A stretch of DNA of 64,000 nucleotides from an uncultured Bacteroidales bacterium (GCA_902789725.1 CADAPC010000015.1:24037-88036), one strand, 5' to 3'; shown: positions 9,216 to 18,443, counted from the first letter of the stretch. Translations and numbers: made by a program. Notes: generated from the sequence alone by a model not told the origin.

Positions 9216-9344
9216 CAAAGGTACGATTAAGTGAGCACAATACAAAATGAAAAAGCATTTTTTTTTCATTTTTATTGCCGAACGCAAGTACCTTCGGCAT
9301 AGCCAACGGTACGATTAAGTGAGCACAATACAAAATGAAAAAGC
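9216..9344 (-). repeat. Promoter-bearing repeat (diverged, two promoter copies) in front of rubrerythrin
   Basis: Two copies of the promoter part surround one hairpin part, TGCCGAA(10)TTCGGCA. The proximal promoter is TTTG (9246-9243), 19 bases, TACCTTTG (9223-9216). The distal copy is TTTG (9334-9331), 19 bases, TACCGTTG (9311-9304). The sequence upstream of the conserved CTCACTTAATCG differs from the argS type (TTTTGTATTGTG). Confidence 0.9.
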
Positions 9345-9371
9345 AAAAAAAAATAGGAATATACGTTTTTT

Positions 9372-10703
9372 TCACCGATTAGGATAGACAACCTCGTTGC
9401 TACGTTCGCCCAAACCGCCATAGAAATTGGCACAACGGACGGAGAAACAAGCACCTTCTGCAGTACCTTTGGGCACCGTGAAGCGAGGTTCGGTGGTGAA
9501 TGCCACTACATCGCGGTTTTTGCACACGGCATAGAGGCAGGCTTCGGGAATGTCATCCCAATAAATGTTGCCACGGTCTTTTATCTTCACAACAGGTGGA
9601 TTAATCTGCGCCACCCGCTGGTCGGGGTTCCATCCAGGAAATACCTTGCTGAGTTCATAGTTGTCGGCCTCTTGAGGAGAAAGGTTGGTGTTGTAACGTA
9701 CGTGGGTGATTACATTGTTCGCATCCTTGAATTGTGTACGTCGCTTGGCTGTTGGAGCCAATTGGAAGTCGGGTTTCAGGCTTTCATATTCGGTGAAAAG
9801 TCTTGGCAATGTACCATGCATCTCAGTCCAACCTAAGGAATCGGGCAGGAGTTCCATTAATGTACCCATGAAGACGGCTCGGGGAGCATTTTTCCAGGGA
9901 CGTCCCAGCATGTAACGTCCATCTTGTTCAGGCGAACCATAGATTCGGCATGAATTGAACACGTAGCCATAGTTGCGGTTAGCTTCGGTGGCAGGAGCAC
10001 AGATGATGTTGGCTTTTCCACCTCGGTTGCGCAGCTCGATATCGCAGCGGTTAAAATAGATGGTACCTCCTCCGCAGATGAAATCGACAGTGCCCTTGAT
10101 TGTGCAATCCTCTAAATAGGTGTAGCCGCCATCATTGGTGTAGTAAGTGTCTTGATTGCTCATCAGTGAGAGGTTCTTAAACATATTCCCCTTGCAGTTT
10201 TTCTCGTTCAGAGCAACGGCACGGTTGGCGAAGGCTGTCATGTCATCGCGGTAGTTGCTCCAAAACTCAATATCCTGAATGTAAGTACTATCTGCCCCCT
10301 TGAGGAAAAGGGTGGAGGTGATGGAAATACCTTCGTGCATGGGCATGGACTCAATTTGGGTGTTCTTCATTCCCTCGCCGCAGATGCTTGTGTTTGGAGC
10401 TGTCAGAATGGTCATAGGGCTTGGAATGGTAAGTTCTTTCCCATTTTCTTTTATTTTAATAGGATTTCCTTCTCCTTTGATGCGGTACATGCTCGACTTG
10501 ACGAAGATGCGAAACCGTTTCGTTTTGTCGGCTCGGTTATTAGCCGCATGGATGGCTTGAATGAAATTTCCATTGGTAGGCACTACGAAGTCATATTTAT
10601 ATCGGATGCGTCCCAAACTGTCAGGTGTTTGGGCCATAAGGACTTTCTCTCCTTCAAAAAAGAGAAGAACTAATACGATACTATATTTGATAAAATTTCT
10701 CAT
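9372..10703 (-). CDS. Pectinesterase (carbohydrate esterase family 8)
   Basis: An exported pectin methylesterase of 443 residues; it removes methyl esters from homogalacturonan, opening it to lyases and hydrolases. A signal peptide (IKYSIVLVLLFFEGEKVLMAQ) precedes the right-handed beta-helix. The catalytic motifs are present: SNQDTYYTNDG (Gln and first Asp), GTVDFICGGGTIYF (nucleophile Asp) and LGRPWKNAPRAVFM (Arg and Trp). The last 100 residues form an extra C-terminal stretch of beta character. It lies 41 bases downstream of comM and may be read through from it. The function fits the arabinan enzymes elsewhere in the window, although they are not clustered. Confidence 0.93.
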   Translation of the reverse strand: MRNFIKYSIVLVLLFFEGEKVLMAQTPDSLGRIRYKYDFVVPTNGNFIQAIHAANNRADKTKRFRIFVKSSMYRIKGEGNPIKIKENGKELTIPSPMTILTAPNTSICGEGMKNTQIESMPMHEGISITSTLFLKGADSTYIQDIEFWSNYRDDMTAFANRAVALNEKNCKGNMFKNLSLMSNQDTYYTNDGGYTYLEDCTIKGTVDFICGGGTIYFNRCDIELRNRGGKANIICAPATEANRNYGYVFNSCRIYGSPEQDGRYMLGRPWKNAPRAVFMGTLMELLPDSLGWTEMHGTLPRLFTEYESLKPDFQLAPTAKRRTQFKDANNVITHVRYNTNLSPQEADNYELSKVFPGWNPDQRVAQINPPVVKIKDRGNIYWDDIPEACLYAVCKNRDVVAFTTEPRFTVPKGTAEGACFSVRCANFYGGLGERSNEVVYPNR

Positions 10704-10744
10704 ACTCCTGATTTTTCTTTATACTGTTTGATATATCTTTCTCT

Positions 10745-12301
10745 TCATATTCCCTTTTCTGCCCAATCGCTCCTATCCAAGTTACGGTAGCTGATGGCTT
10801 CAGCAATGTGTTGTCGTTCCACCTTTTCTGAGCCAGCGAGGTCGGCTATGGTGCGGGCTACCTTCAAGATGCGGCTGTAGGCACGGGCGGAGAGCTTCAG
10901 CTTCTCCATGGCCATGCGGAGCATGTCTAAGGAGTTAGTATCAGGCTCGGCATACTGATGGAGCATGCGCTCGGTCATTTGTGCGTTGCAATGGACATCT
11001 TTGTAAGAACTGAAACGTTCTTCCTGAATTTTGCGAGCTTTAATAACTCGTTCACGAATGTTGAAAGATGGTTCTCCAGGCTTCATTTGCGAGAGTTTAG
11101 CGAAAGGCACAGCCTGTATTTCACACTGTATGTCGATGCGGTCGAGTAGTGGACCGGAAATTTTGTTTATGTAACGCTGTATTTGTCCTGGGGTGCAGAC
11201 ACATTGATGGGTGGCATCATTATGATACCCACAGGGACAGGGGTTCATAGAGGCTACGAGCATGAAAGAACAAGGGAGTGTGAGGTTGTATCGTGCACGT
11301 GAGATGGTGATGATGCGGTCTTCGAGTGGCTGACGGAGGGTTTCGAGGACAGAACGATTAAATTCGGGCAGTTCGTCGAGGAAGAGGACTCCGTTGTGTG
11401 CTAAGCATATTTCTCCTGGCATAAAGGTATTGCCTCCACCTACTAGTGCCACATCCGACACCGTGTGGTGAGGTGAACGGAAAGGGCGTTGGCTGATGAG
11501 GGACGTTTCTTGCTTCAATTTGCCAGCAATGGAGTGTATCTGTGTGGTTTCAAGACTTTCGCTCAAGGTGAGGGGAGGAAGAATAGAAGGCAATCGTTTG
11601 GCCATCATAGATTTTCCGCATCCAGGACTGCCCACCAGAATAATATTATGCCCGCCAGCAGCTGCCACCTCAAATGCCCGTTTCACATTTTCTTGACCCT
11701 TCACTTCATCAAAGTCATAGTCGAAAGTGAAGACTTGGGAGTAAAATTCCTCACGCGTGTTGACGATGGTAGGTTCAAGATGTGTAAGGCCTGAAAAGTA
11801 ATTGACTATGTCATTGATGTGGCTTACGCCAAACACTTTCAATTTGTTTACAACAGCTGCTTCACGTGCATTTTCAGTAGGTACGAATAGTGCTTCATAA
11901 CCCATCTGGCGAGCTTTGATGGAAATGGGCAATGCTCCTTTTACAGGCAAGATGGTGCCGTCCAATCCCAGTTCGCCAACAAACATGTAGCGTTCCGTGT
12001 TCTCTATTGTCAGAAAACCGTATGAAATCAGCACTCCTATTGCCACAGGAAGGTCAAAACCCGAACCTTCCTTGCGTATGTCGGCTGGTGCCAAATTGAC
12101 CACTACCGACTTGAAGGGTGCTTTGTAGCCATTCACCCTCAGCGATGACTGCACACGTTCTTGGCTTTCTTTCACGGCATTGTCGGGCAAGCCCACGATG
12201 GTAAACTTTGGTGTCTGCCCCCCCTCAAAATTATCCACTTCCACTGTAATGAGTTGTGCATCCAGGCCCTGAAGTGCTGCACTATGAATTTTAGCAAGCA
12301 T
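10745..12301 (-). CDS. comM: Mg-chelatase-like AAA+ ATPase ComM/YifB
   Basis: A 518-residue protein of the YifB/ComM family. The N-terminal ChlI-like domain begins MLAKIHSAALQGLDAQ. The AAA+ module has Walker A (GSPGCGKSMMAKRLPS) at about 225-240 and the Walker B region FLDELPEF, and a C-terminal Mg-chelatase helical domain ends the protein. In naturally competent bacteria ComM is a hexameric helicase promoting branch migration during uptake recombination. The gene is common in non-competent species, so its role here is inferred only. It starts 5 bases after the stop of the thioredoxin-like lipoprotein gene, so it is probably in the same transcript. Confidence 0.92.
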   Translation of the reverse strand: MLAKIHSAALQGLDAQLITVEVDNFEGGQTPKFTIVGLPDNAVKESQERVQSSLRVNGYKAPFKSVVVNLAPADIRKEGSGFDLPVAIGVLISYGFLTIENTERYMFVGELGLDGTILPVKGALPISIKARQMGYEALFVPTENAREAAVVNKLKVFGVSHINDIVNYFSGLTHLEPTIVNTREEFYSQVFTFDYDFDEVKGQENVKRAFEVAAAGGHNIILVGSPGCGKSMMAKRLPSILPPLTLSESLETTQIHSIAGKLKQETSLISQRPFRSPHHTVSDVALVGGGNTFMPGEICLAHNGVLFLDELPEFNRSVLETLRQPLEDRIITISRARYNLTLPCSFMLVASMNPCPCGYHNDATHQCVCTPGQIQRYINKISGPLLDRIDIQCEIQAVPFAKLSQMKPGEPSFNIRERVIKARKIQEERFSSYKDVHCNAQMTERMLHQYAEPDTNSLDMLRMAMEKLKLSARAYSRILKVARTIADLAGSEKVERQHIAEAISYRNLDRSDWAEKGI

Positions 12302-12306
12302 GTTTT

Positions 12307-13329
12307 TTATTTTATGTGTTTTTTCAACATCTCTTCCATTTGACTCACATCATCGCTGCAATCCAGTATTTTGTGTTCCTGGTTGGTAAGGATGAAGTAG
12401 GGAATGTTGTGAATGCCCATTTTCTTGATGGCTGCTGATTCGAAGGCTTCCCCATCGCAGTAGTGTTCGATGGTTTTGACAGAGTCGGGTCGCACAGCAT
12501 CTTCCCATCGTCGCATGTCCATGTCGAGAGAGACAGCTACGATGCGAAGTTGACCATCGGTATCATATTTGTCTGCGCATCGGCGCAATTTCCATAAGAA
12601 ATCATATCCGTTGGGCATCCAGATGGACCAAAAGGCAATCAGGTTGAATTTTTTTTGTTTGCTCCACAGTGGTATGGTGGTTTTCTTTTGCCCAACAAGA
12701 GAGACATCAGGCAACGTCTCCCCCACCCTTCTTTTGAGGGTACTTTTCACTTTGCTGTCTATGTCAAGCACATAACGGTTGTGAGGATGTTTTGCTTTGA
12801 GCACCTTGAGCAAATCAGCCACTTCATCGTCACTCACATTTTCGTCCTCTACAAAATAGTGTTCAAATAAATGAATGGCTACGGGCGAGAGAAGGTTGTC
12901 CTTGATGTAGCGTCGTGCTGTGACTTTCATTTCAGTAGGGTTTTGAGTGTAGGTTTCTTGCCGAAACTGATTCATCAGCTGGTTCTCCTCGCTGCCATTG
13001 ACCACATAATTTTTCAAATCGTTGGCCGTTGCTTCATAAGTGAGGTCATACCCAGGCCCTGCAAAGATGACTTGTTCCATACCATTCGGGAAAACAAGCA
13101 TGTAGGAGGTTACCTCGTCAGCTTCTCCGCGATAGAGGAATTTTCCCTCTTGGATGGTAAGCGTGTCAAGCCGTGCGTAGTCATCGGAGAGGTTGTAGAT
13201 GTAGAGTTCTCCTGCCTGCATGTCTCTGAAGGAACCTTTGATGCGAAATGAGGTGCCTTCAGGTCCACATGCAGACAAGAGGAGCAGAGCAATGCCTGCC
13301 AGAAAACTATGGAACGTGTATTTCGTCAT
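12307..13329 (-). CDS. DUF4369/thioredoxin-like lipoprotein lacking the CxxC active site
   Basis: A 340-residue predicted lipoprotein. The signal peptide ends in LLSACG (lipidated Cys about 21). The N-terminal DUF4369-like beta domain (FRIKGSFRDMQAGELYIYNL) is followed by a helical linker and a TlpA-type thioredoxin fold. The usual WCxPC is replaced by WSIWMPNG, so both redox cysteines are missing, while the cis-Pro loop HNIPYFIL remains. Members with intact cysteines are periplasmic thiol reductases; this one is more likely a binding or structural protein. Its ATG overlaps the stop of the TPR lipoprotein gene by one base, implying coupled translation. Confidence 0.85.
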   Translation of the reverse strand: MTKYTFHSFLAGIALLLLSACGPEGTSFRIKGSFRDMQAGELYIYNLSDDYARLDTLTIQEGKFLYRGEADEVTSYMLVFPNGMEQVIFAGPGYDLTYEATANDLKNYVVNGSEENQLMNQFRQETYTQNPTEMKVTARRYIKDNLLSPVAIHLFEHYFVEDENVSDDEVADLLKVLKAKHPHNRYVLDIDSKVKSTLKRRVGETLPDVSLVGQKKTTIPLWSKQKKFNLIAFWSIWMPNGYDFLWKLRRCADKYDTDGQLRIVAVSLDMDMRRWEDAVRPDSVKTIEHYCDGEAFESAAIKKMGIHNIPYFILTNQEHKILDCSDDVSQMEEMLKKHIK

Positions 13330-15005
13330 TATTTGTTATAGTCGGAAAATTCTGCATCGTTGGCGGCTCGTTTGGCCATAGAAGGGTCAAGAGCGATGGC
13401 TTGAGCCAGATAATCTTTCACTGCAGCTTTTTCATTCATTCTTGCAGCCAGAATGGCGCGCAAATAGAAGGTCATGGCATCAGGATTCTTTATGTTGGTG
13501 AGAATCTTTTGAGCGTCGGCATAATCTTGGGAAAGGATGTTAGAGAGCACAGCACTATTGTTGGCTGACTTTGCAAATTTGGCAGAGGCTTGGCTGTATT
13601 TTCCTTGAGCCAGATAAAGATGGCCGAGCGCTTCGTCAATGTTGTTGGCTGCCACACCTTTAGCGATAAACATCTCTGCGTCTTGGAAATTCCCGTTCTG
13701 AATAGCCATCATGCCGAGATTGACGTTGGGTTCGGAAGCATTGGGATTGATGCTCAATGCTTGTCGAAAAAAGCCTTGTGCGTCATCCACACGTCCTGTA
13801 CGCAAAGCTATTTCTCCCAGATTGTTGTAGGCGCGATAGTCTTGTGGGAAGAGTGCTACTACTTTCTTCAGAATCATCTCTTTCTCTGCATCGGTGGTAG
13901 AGAGTGTGTTGGCTGCATATATGAGTTCTTCCAGACTCAATTTGGCTGCATTGGTTTTCACTAACTCCATGATGGCATCATCACTGCGTCCAATTACATC
14001 GTAGTTAATCACCATACGGGCCCGACGCAGTTCAGGCAGCACAGCATCGGCCAATTCCTTATAGAGGAGTGCAACGTTGCGGATTTCTTGTTCACGCTGT
14101 TCAGGGTCTTGATACATGGATAGCACTCGAAGAATGATGTCTTTGTCGGGCAAGTTAGACTGCGACACCAATGCCTGAAATCCTTCCCAGTCCTCAGCGG
14201 TGTATTTGGTGTCCACATTGGTAGCAAGCTGGTTCTGCTTCAATTGCTGGTTTACATAGTCTTCTGACACTGTTCCGCGCTTTTCAGCCAGTTTTTCATT
14301 GATGATGTATGCCCCATCTGGCGAAGCGTAAGCACTTATTTCTATGTTGTTCAGCACAAGACTCTGCTCGTCGTTCTTGATGTTTTTAAGTGTTGCAATG
14401 AAGTCCTGCACCGTTTGGCTGTTTAGTTCACTACCTCGTAGATTGGCTTGACCAATAAGAAATTTGATGGCAGCCTCTTGCTTTTGGTTGATGACTCGTT
14501 GGAAATTGTCTGGGGCTACTCCAAAATTTGCCGTTTTAGCCGTTTTGGTGATGAGGGAAGCTGTACACTGGGTGCCATATCCTATCTTCACAGTAGGCAT
14601 CTTGATGACTTTCTTTCCTTTTCGAGCATTGAATTGCATGAACAGCTCACACTTTTCCATCCCTTCTTCAAAGGGTACGCTGAAGCGCATGGTGGCATGT
14701 CCCCCGTTTTTGTAAGAGATGATGGTGTTGTTGGCTTCCACTTTCTCCCCTTGCAAGGTGAAACCGTCGCCAGCTGAAGTACCACCATCCCACTTAATGA
14801 TGGGTGTACAAGTTATAATGGCTTTCTTGTTCATCGTCTTTGCGGGAACATTGATGCTGATGGTTGCTGGCACGTCGCCAGCCATGTATTCCAAAGGTGT
14901 GGGTGAAACGGCGAAGTTGCCAGCTACAAAAACTTTCTGCTTTCCACAACTTGTCAGCAGCATAGCTATGCATGTTGCCGACATCCAAATCTTGTTCTTT
15001 CTCAT
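13329..15005 (-). CDS. TPR-repeat lipoprotein with OmpA-like segment
   Basis: A 558-residue predicted lipoprotein (lipobox LLTSCG, Cys about 20). The first 160 residues are beta-rich. Around residue 225, EISAYASPDGAYIINEKLAEKR resembles the peptidoglycan-binding OmpA-type motif of Bacteroidales surface proteins. From about 390 on there are tetratricopeptide repeats (AYNNLGEIALRTGRVDDAQGF, NLGMMAIQNGNFQDAEMF). A periplasmic scaffold or envelope-assembly role is likely; no precise function can be named. Translation is coupled to the downstream thioredoxin-like lipoprotein gene. A possible -7-like TAACTTTA lies just upstream, so it may also have its own promoter. Confidence 0.75.
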   Translation of the reverse strand: MRKNKIWMSATCIAMLLTSCGKQKVFVAGNFAVSPTPLEYMAGDVPATISINVPAKTMNKKAIITCTPIIKWDGGTSAGDGFTLQGEKVEANNTIISYKNGGHATMRFSVPFEEGMEKCELFMQFNARKGKKVIKMPTVKIGYGTQCTASLITKTAKTANFGVAPDNFQRVINQKQEAAIKFLIGQANLRGSELNSQTVQDFIATLKNIKNDEQSLVLNNIEISAYASPDGAYIINEKLAEKRGTVSEDYVNQQLKQNQLATNVDTKYTAEDWEGFQALVSQSNLPDKDIILRVLSMYQDPEQREQEIRNVALLYKELADAVLPELRRARMVINYDVIGRSDDAIMELVKTNAAKLSLEELIYAANTLSTTDAEKEMILKKVVALFPQDYRAYNNLGEIALRTGRVDDAQGFFRQALSINPNASEPNVNLGMMAIQNGNFQDAEMFIAKGVAANNIDEALGHLYLAQGKYSQASAKFAKSANNSAVLSNILSQDYADAQKILTNIKNPDAMTFYLRAILAARMNEKAAVKDYLAQAIALDPSMAKRAANDAEFSDYNK

Positions 15006-15065
15006 ATCTATTTTAATCTTTCAATGTTTTAATATTTCTTTTAAAGTTAATAATTAAGAGTCTTT

Positions 15066-16298
15066 TTAATCTTTCATGTATTTTCTACTTATACGTTTCA
15101 CAGGGTACCACACTGACAAGAATCCTACGGTAATGACGGTCAGGAAAATCAGCGCTATATCCACTGCATGCACACTCACAGGGTAAGCATCAATGATGTA
15201 GCTTCCCTCGCTGTTGCCAAACCTCACCAAACCGAATTTTTGTTGCAACAGACAAAGAATCAACCCCAGCGCAATACCAATGGCAGCACCCATTAAACAA
15301 ATCATCCTGCCTTCAATCATAAAGATGTTTTGTATCTGCTTTTCGCTCGCTCCCAGATTGCGGAGGGTAATGGCGTCTTGCTTTTTATCGATAATCAGCA
15401 TGGAGAGCGATCCAATGATGTTGAAACAGGCGATGGCCAGGATGAACGTGAGAAATAGGAAGGAGATGAGTTTTTCTATCTGCATAATCTTGAACGTGTC
15501 CTCTTGCTGCTCATAACGATCCAACACCTGAAATTTCTCACCTAACATTTTTTGTATCCTTTCTTTGGTCTGTCCGAGATCCACACCTTCTTTCAGTTTC
15601 AGTTCCACAGCCGACAGATACCCTTGCCGTTCAAACAATCTTCTGGCAAACCCTATGTTGGTAATCACATATTGCGAGTCATATTTGTTCTGCTTCACCA
15701 TAAATCCTACTTTTGGCGAGTATAGTTCCTCCTCGTTCAGACTTTCACGTGGATTGCTTAGGTCAATGCGTTCTCCTTTTCGGGGGGCAAACACTTGAAT
15801 TGGTTCTGAAAAATCGGTTGGTAATCCTAATTGCATCAGCAGGTTGGCACCTAAAATGCCATAATCAATAACGTCGGCATGCAGTTCAAACACTCCATCA
15901 CCTATCAAGATATTGTCAAAGCTCGTCAGTTCTTCAAAATTGTCTTCCACACCTTTCACTGTGGCCATCACCTGGCGGTTGTTCATCACCAACAACGCTT
16001 GTTCTTCCACTGTCTCAGTATAGACCTCCACATCGGGGTTCTTCTTCAGCTTTTCCAATCCTTCAACATCAGCGGGAATCCATTTCCCTTCGGTCGGAAC
16101 TACTTTCAGTTGTGGGTCGAACGAAGTGAATAACCCTGCCACCATGTCCTGAAAACCATTGAACACCGACAAGATGCACACCAATGCAGCCGTTGCAATT
16201 GACACACCACACACCGACACACCTGAGATGATGTTGATGGCATTGTGCGATTTTTTTGATAGCAGATAACGCTTTGCTATGTAGAAAGGGAAATTCAT
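15066..16298 (-). CDS. LolC/LolE-family ABC transporter permease (FtsX-like)
   Basis: A 410-residue inner-membrane permease. The order is MNFPFYIAKRYLLSKKSHNAI, a first membrane helix, a large periplasmic MacB-like domain (about 50-260), then three C-terminal helices around FLFLTFILAIACFNIIGSL and the end. This is the layout of LolC/E subunits, which extract lipoproteins from the inner membrane for transfer to the outer membrane. No LolD ATPase lies nearby. It sits in the aroQ-to-lipoprotein gene run, 56 bases downstream of rbfA. The substrate is inferred from the family. Confidence 0.85.
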   Translation of the reverse strand: MNFPFYIAKRYLLSKKSHNAINIISGVSVCGVSIATAALVCILSVFNGFQDMVAGLFTSFDPQLKVVPTEGKWIPADVEGLEKLKKNPDVEVYTETVEEQALLVMNNRQVMATVKGVEDNFEELTSFDNILIGDGVFELHADVIDYGILGANLLMQLGLPTDFSEPIQVFAPRKGERIDLSNPRESLNEEELYSPKVGFMVKQNKYDSQYVITNIGFARRLFERQGYLSAVELKLKEGVDLGQTKERIQKMLGEKFQVLDRYEQQEDTFKIMQIEKLISFLFLTFILAIACFNIIGSLSMLIIDKKQDAITLRNLGASEKQIQNIFMIEGRMICLMGAAIGIALGLILCLLQQKFGLVRFGNSEGSYIIDAYPVSVHAVDIALIFLTVITVGFLSVWYPVKRISRKYMKD

Positions 16299-16354
16299 AT
16301 CTTTGTTTCAAGGACGAGTGAGGCAATTTTCCACCCATGCGACATCGTTCAATA

Positions 16355-16690
16355 TCACTGGTTGAGCAATTCATCAATGTGGTCCATATAGTCCAGCGAA
16401 TCATCAAGGAAAAATTTTAATTCCGGAATGATGCGCAGCTGGTGACGCTCTAATTTTCCCAGTTCATAACGAATTTCAGAAGCATGCTCGTTGATGTTTT
16501 GCAGCACTTCTTGCGACCTCTCTGAAGGGAAAATGCTTAAGTAGGCCTTTGCCACACTCAAGTCTGGGCTGATTCGTACCACACTCACGCTAACCAGCAG
16601 ATTTCTGGTCTGCCTTGTTTGTGCCTGAAAAATGTTGCTCAAGTCCTTCTGAATAAGCCGAGCAATTTTATTTTGTCTTGTTGTTTCCAC
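16355..16690 (-). CDS. rbfA: Ribosome-binding factor A
   Basis: A 111-residue KH-like protein (TRQNKIARLIQKDLSNIFQ; LLVSVSVVRISPDLSVAKAY; PELKFFLDDSLDY). RbfA binds the 30S subunit and assists maturation of the 16S rRNA 5' end. Length is usual. It lies 34 bases after the O-methyltransferase gene in a leftward run that begins at aroQ. Confidence 0.95.
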   Translation of the reverse strand: METTRQNKIARLIQKDLSNIFQAQTRQTRNLLVSVSVVRISPDLSVAKAYLSIFPSERSQEVLQNINEHASEIRYELGKLERHQLRIIPELKFFLDDSLDYMDHIDELLNQ

Positions 16691-16724
16691 GCTTTTTAAT
16701 CTTTTAATTATTAACCTTTATCTT

Positions 16725-17414
16725 TTAATCTTTTAATTTTCTCATCACTGTCAGTCCATCTCGTAAGGGCAATATCACTTTTTCCACTCTCATGTCCTGT
16801 GCTACGAGGTCGTTAAATGCTTGGATTCCGAGCGTCTGTGCATCATGCGTTTCTGTCTCCAACACATGTCCATCCCACAGCGTGTTGTCAGCCAAGATGT
16901 AGCCTCCAACGTTCAGATGCTTCATCACCACCTCATAGTAGTCCACATATTTTCGTTTGTCACCATCAATAAATGCCAAGTCAAACTGCAAGCCCAGCCT
17001 CGGTATTACCTCCATCGCATCGCCAATATGCATGGTGATGCAGTCGGCCCACGGCGAGTTCTGAAACCACGGCAATGTGAAATCCTCCTGCTCATCATTA
17101 ATCTCAATTGTGTGCAGGTGACCACCTTCTGGCAATCCTTCAGCGATGCACAAACCTGAATATCCCGAATAAGTGCCTATTTCCACCACCAGTCGTGGGC
17201 GAATCATCCCTACCAGCATTTTCAGTATTCGTCCCTGCAAATGTCCACTTGCCATTCGCCCATAAAGCAGATGCAGCTGCGTAGCTCTCCACAAGCGGTG
17301 CATGTAGTCACTCTCCTTATCAATGTGATGGAGAATGTACTCGTCTAATAGAGGTCCTCTTCCTATCCTCTCAACAGGGAGGGAACTGTCACTTTGTACA
17401 TTCTTCTTTTCCAT
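16725..17414 (-). CDS. SAM-dependent O-methyltransferase (family 3)
   Basis: A 229-residue class I methyltransferase. The SAM motif is VVEIGTYSGYSGLCIAEGLP; the metal-binding acidic region is FDLAFIDGDKRKYVDYYE, and ILADNTLWDGHV follows, as in catechol/caffeoyl-CoA O-methyltransferase-like bacterial proteins. Small bacterial members methylate catechols, and some act on RNA. The position between aroQ and rbfA does not settle the substrate. It starts 11 bases after aroQ. Confidence 0.88.
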   Translation of the reverse strand: MEKKNVQSDSSLPVERIGRGPLLDEYILHHIDKESDYMHRLWRATQLHLLYGRMASGHLQGRILKMLVGMIRPRLVVEIGTYSGYSGLCIAEGLPEGGHLHTIEINDEQEDFTLPWFQNSPWADCITMHIGDAMEVIPRLGLQFDLAFIDGDKRKYVDYYEVVMKHLNVGGYILADNTLWDGHVLETETHDAQTLGIQAFNDLVAQDMRVEKVILPLRDGLTVMRKLKD

Positions 17415-17425
17415 TGGCAGAGTTC

Positions 17426-17908
17426 TTATTTATTATTTTCCTCTTTCTTTTTGGCAACTATTTTATTCCCCTTTTGCTGGGAGGGAGAGGTGAGGGTCTT
17501 CAGTGCTTCAATAGCCAGTCGGTAACTGTCTAATCCGAAGCCACAAATCACCCCCACACAGGCACAACTAATCATGGAGTGATGACGAAACTCCTCTCGT
17601 TGGTGTACATTTGAAATGTGCACCTCCACCACAGGCGTGTTCACCCCTCTGATAGCATCCTGCAAGGCAATGCTCGTGTGCGTGTAAGCCCCAGCATTCA
17701 GTACAATACCGTCCCATTCAAAACCCACATCATGAATTTTGTCAATCAAGTCCCCCTCATGGTTCGACTGGTAGTAACTCAGTTCCACCTCTGGAAACAG
17801 AATTTTCAGTTCCGCCAAGTAGTCCTCAAAGCCTCGACTGCCGTAAATGCCAGGTTCTCTTTTGCCCAGCAAGTTCAGATTGGGGCCATTCAAAATCAGT
17901 ATTTTCAT
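17426..17908 (-). CDS. aroQ: 3-dehydroquinate dehydratase, type II
   Basis: A 160-residue shikimate-pathway enzyme converting 3-dehydroquinate to 3-dehydroshikimate. The start MKILILNGPNLNLLGKREPGIYG carries the active-site Tyr and Arg; VLNAGAYTHTSIAL and VEVHISNVHQREEFRHHS contain the His and substrate contacts. About 15 charged C-terminal residues (QQKGNKIVAKKKEENNK) go beyond the core. It is the first gene of a leftward run with the O-methyltransferase and rbfA, and tandem promoter repeats lie at 18005-18109. A nearer -7-like TAATTTTG is at about 17945. Confidence 0.96.
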   Translation of the reverse strand: MKILILNGPNLNLLGKREPGIYGSRGFEDYLAELKILFPEVELSYYQSNHEGDLIDKIHDVGFEWDGIVLNAGAYTHTSIALQDAIRGVNTPVVEVHISNVHQREEFRHHSMISCACVGVICGFGLDSYRLAIEALKTLTSPSQQKGNKIVAKKKEENNK

Positions 17909-18004
17909 GATTTCTTCCTTAAGAAATTGATATCTTGTGCAAAATTAGATAAAATTTGGGAATTGTAAGCCATTTGAGATAAAGAAATTTCATTTTCTGT
18001 AGAG

Positions 18005-18109
18005 GAAAGGTACGATTAAGTGAGAGAAAAAACAAATTTATTTGAGATTTTCCGAACGTGAGTACTTTCGGCGTTAGCCAAAGGTACGATTAAGTGAGCA
18101 CAATACAAA
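18005..18109 (-). repeat. Promoter-bearing repeat with two promoters, in front of aroQ
   Basis: The distal promoter is TTTG (18109-18106), 19 bases, TACCTTTG (18086-18079). The hairpin CCGAA(10)TTCGG follows, then the proximal TTTG (18036-18033), 20 bases, TACCTTTC (18012-18005). The distal copy has the rubrerythrin-type flank (TTTGTATTGTG) and the proximal copy the argS type, so both variants are joined at one locus. Confidence 0.92.
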
Positions 18110-18375
18110 TTAGAAATGTTTTTTCAGTTTTATTGTCGGACGTGATTTCCCCTCTTTCCCGTACCTTGCCTCTATAGTTTTTCTGTAGTATCTCGTGTCC
18201 ATTTGTTCGGTACTTGGTTGTTACCTTATGGATACTCTGAACTAACTCCTTGCTATCTGATGCCTCCGGCGAACTTGAGGTTCGTATTGAGGCCTGTTTT
18301 GTACGGAATTTTCAGTAAAAATGTGGGCAAGTAGTCAGAAGGAGGGGAAGAACGCATGTTTTTCCATCATTCATA
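18110..18375. other. Intergenic stretch without recognised gene
   Basis: There is no open frame of useful size and no recognised remnant. It separates the divergent aroQ run and rfbB. Confidence 0.6.
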
Positions 18376-18406
18376 TTTCTCATTTCGAACAAAATGTGTA
18401 ACTTTG
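18376..18406 (+). promoter_or_regulatory. rfbB promoter
   Basis: TTTC (18376-18379), 19 bases, TAACTTTG (18399-18406) is a near-consensus Bacteroidota promoter 37 bases before the rfbB ATG. Confidence 0.7.
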
Positions 18407-18443
18407 CAGACAAATTGTAAAAAAGGAATAGTACAAAATTATT

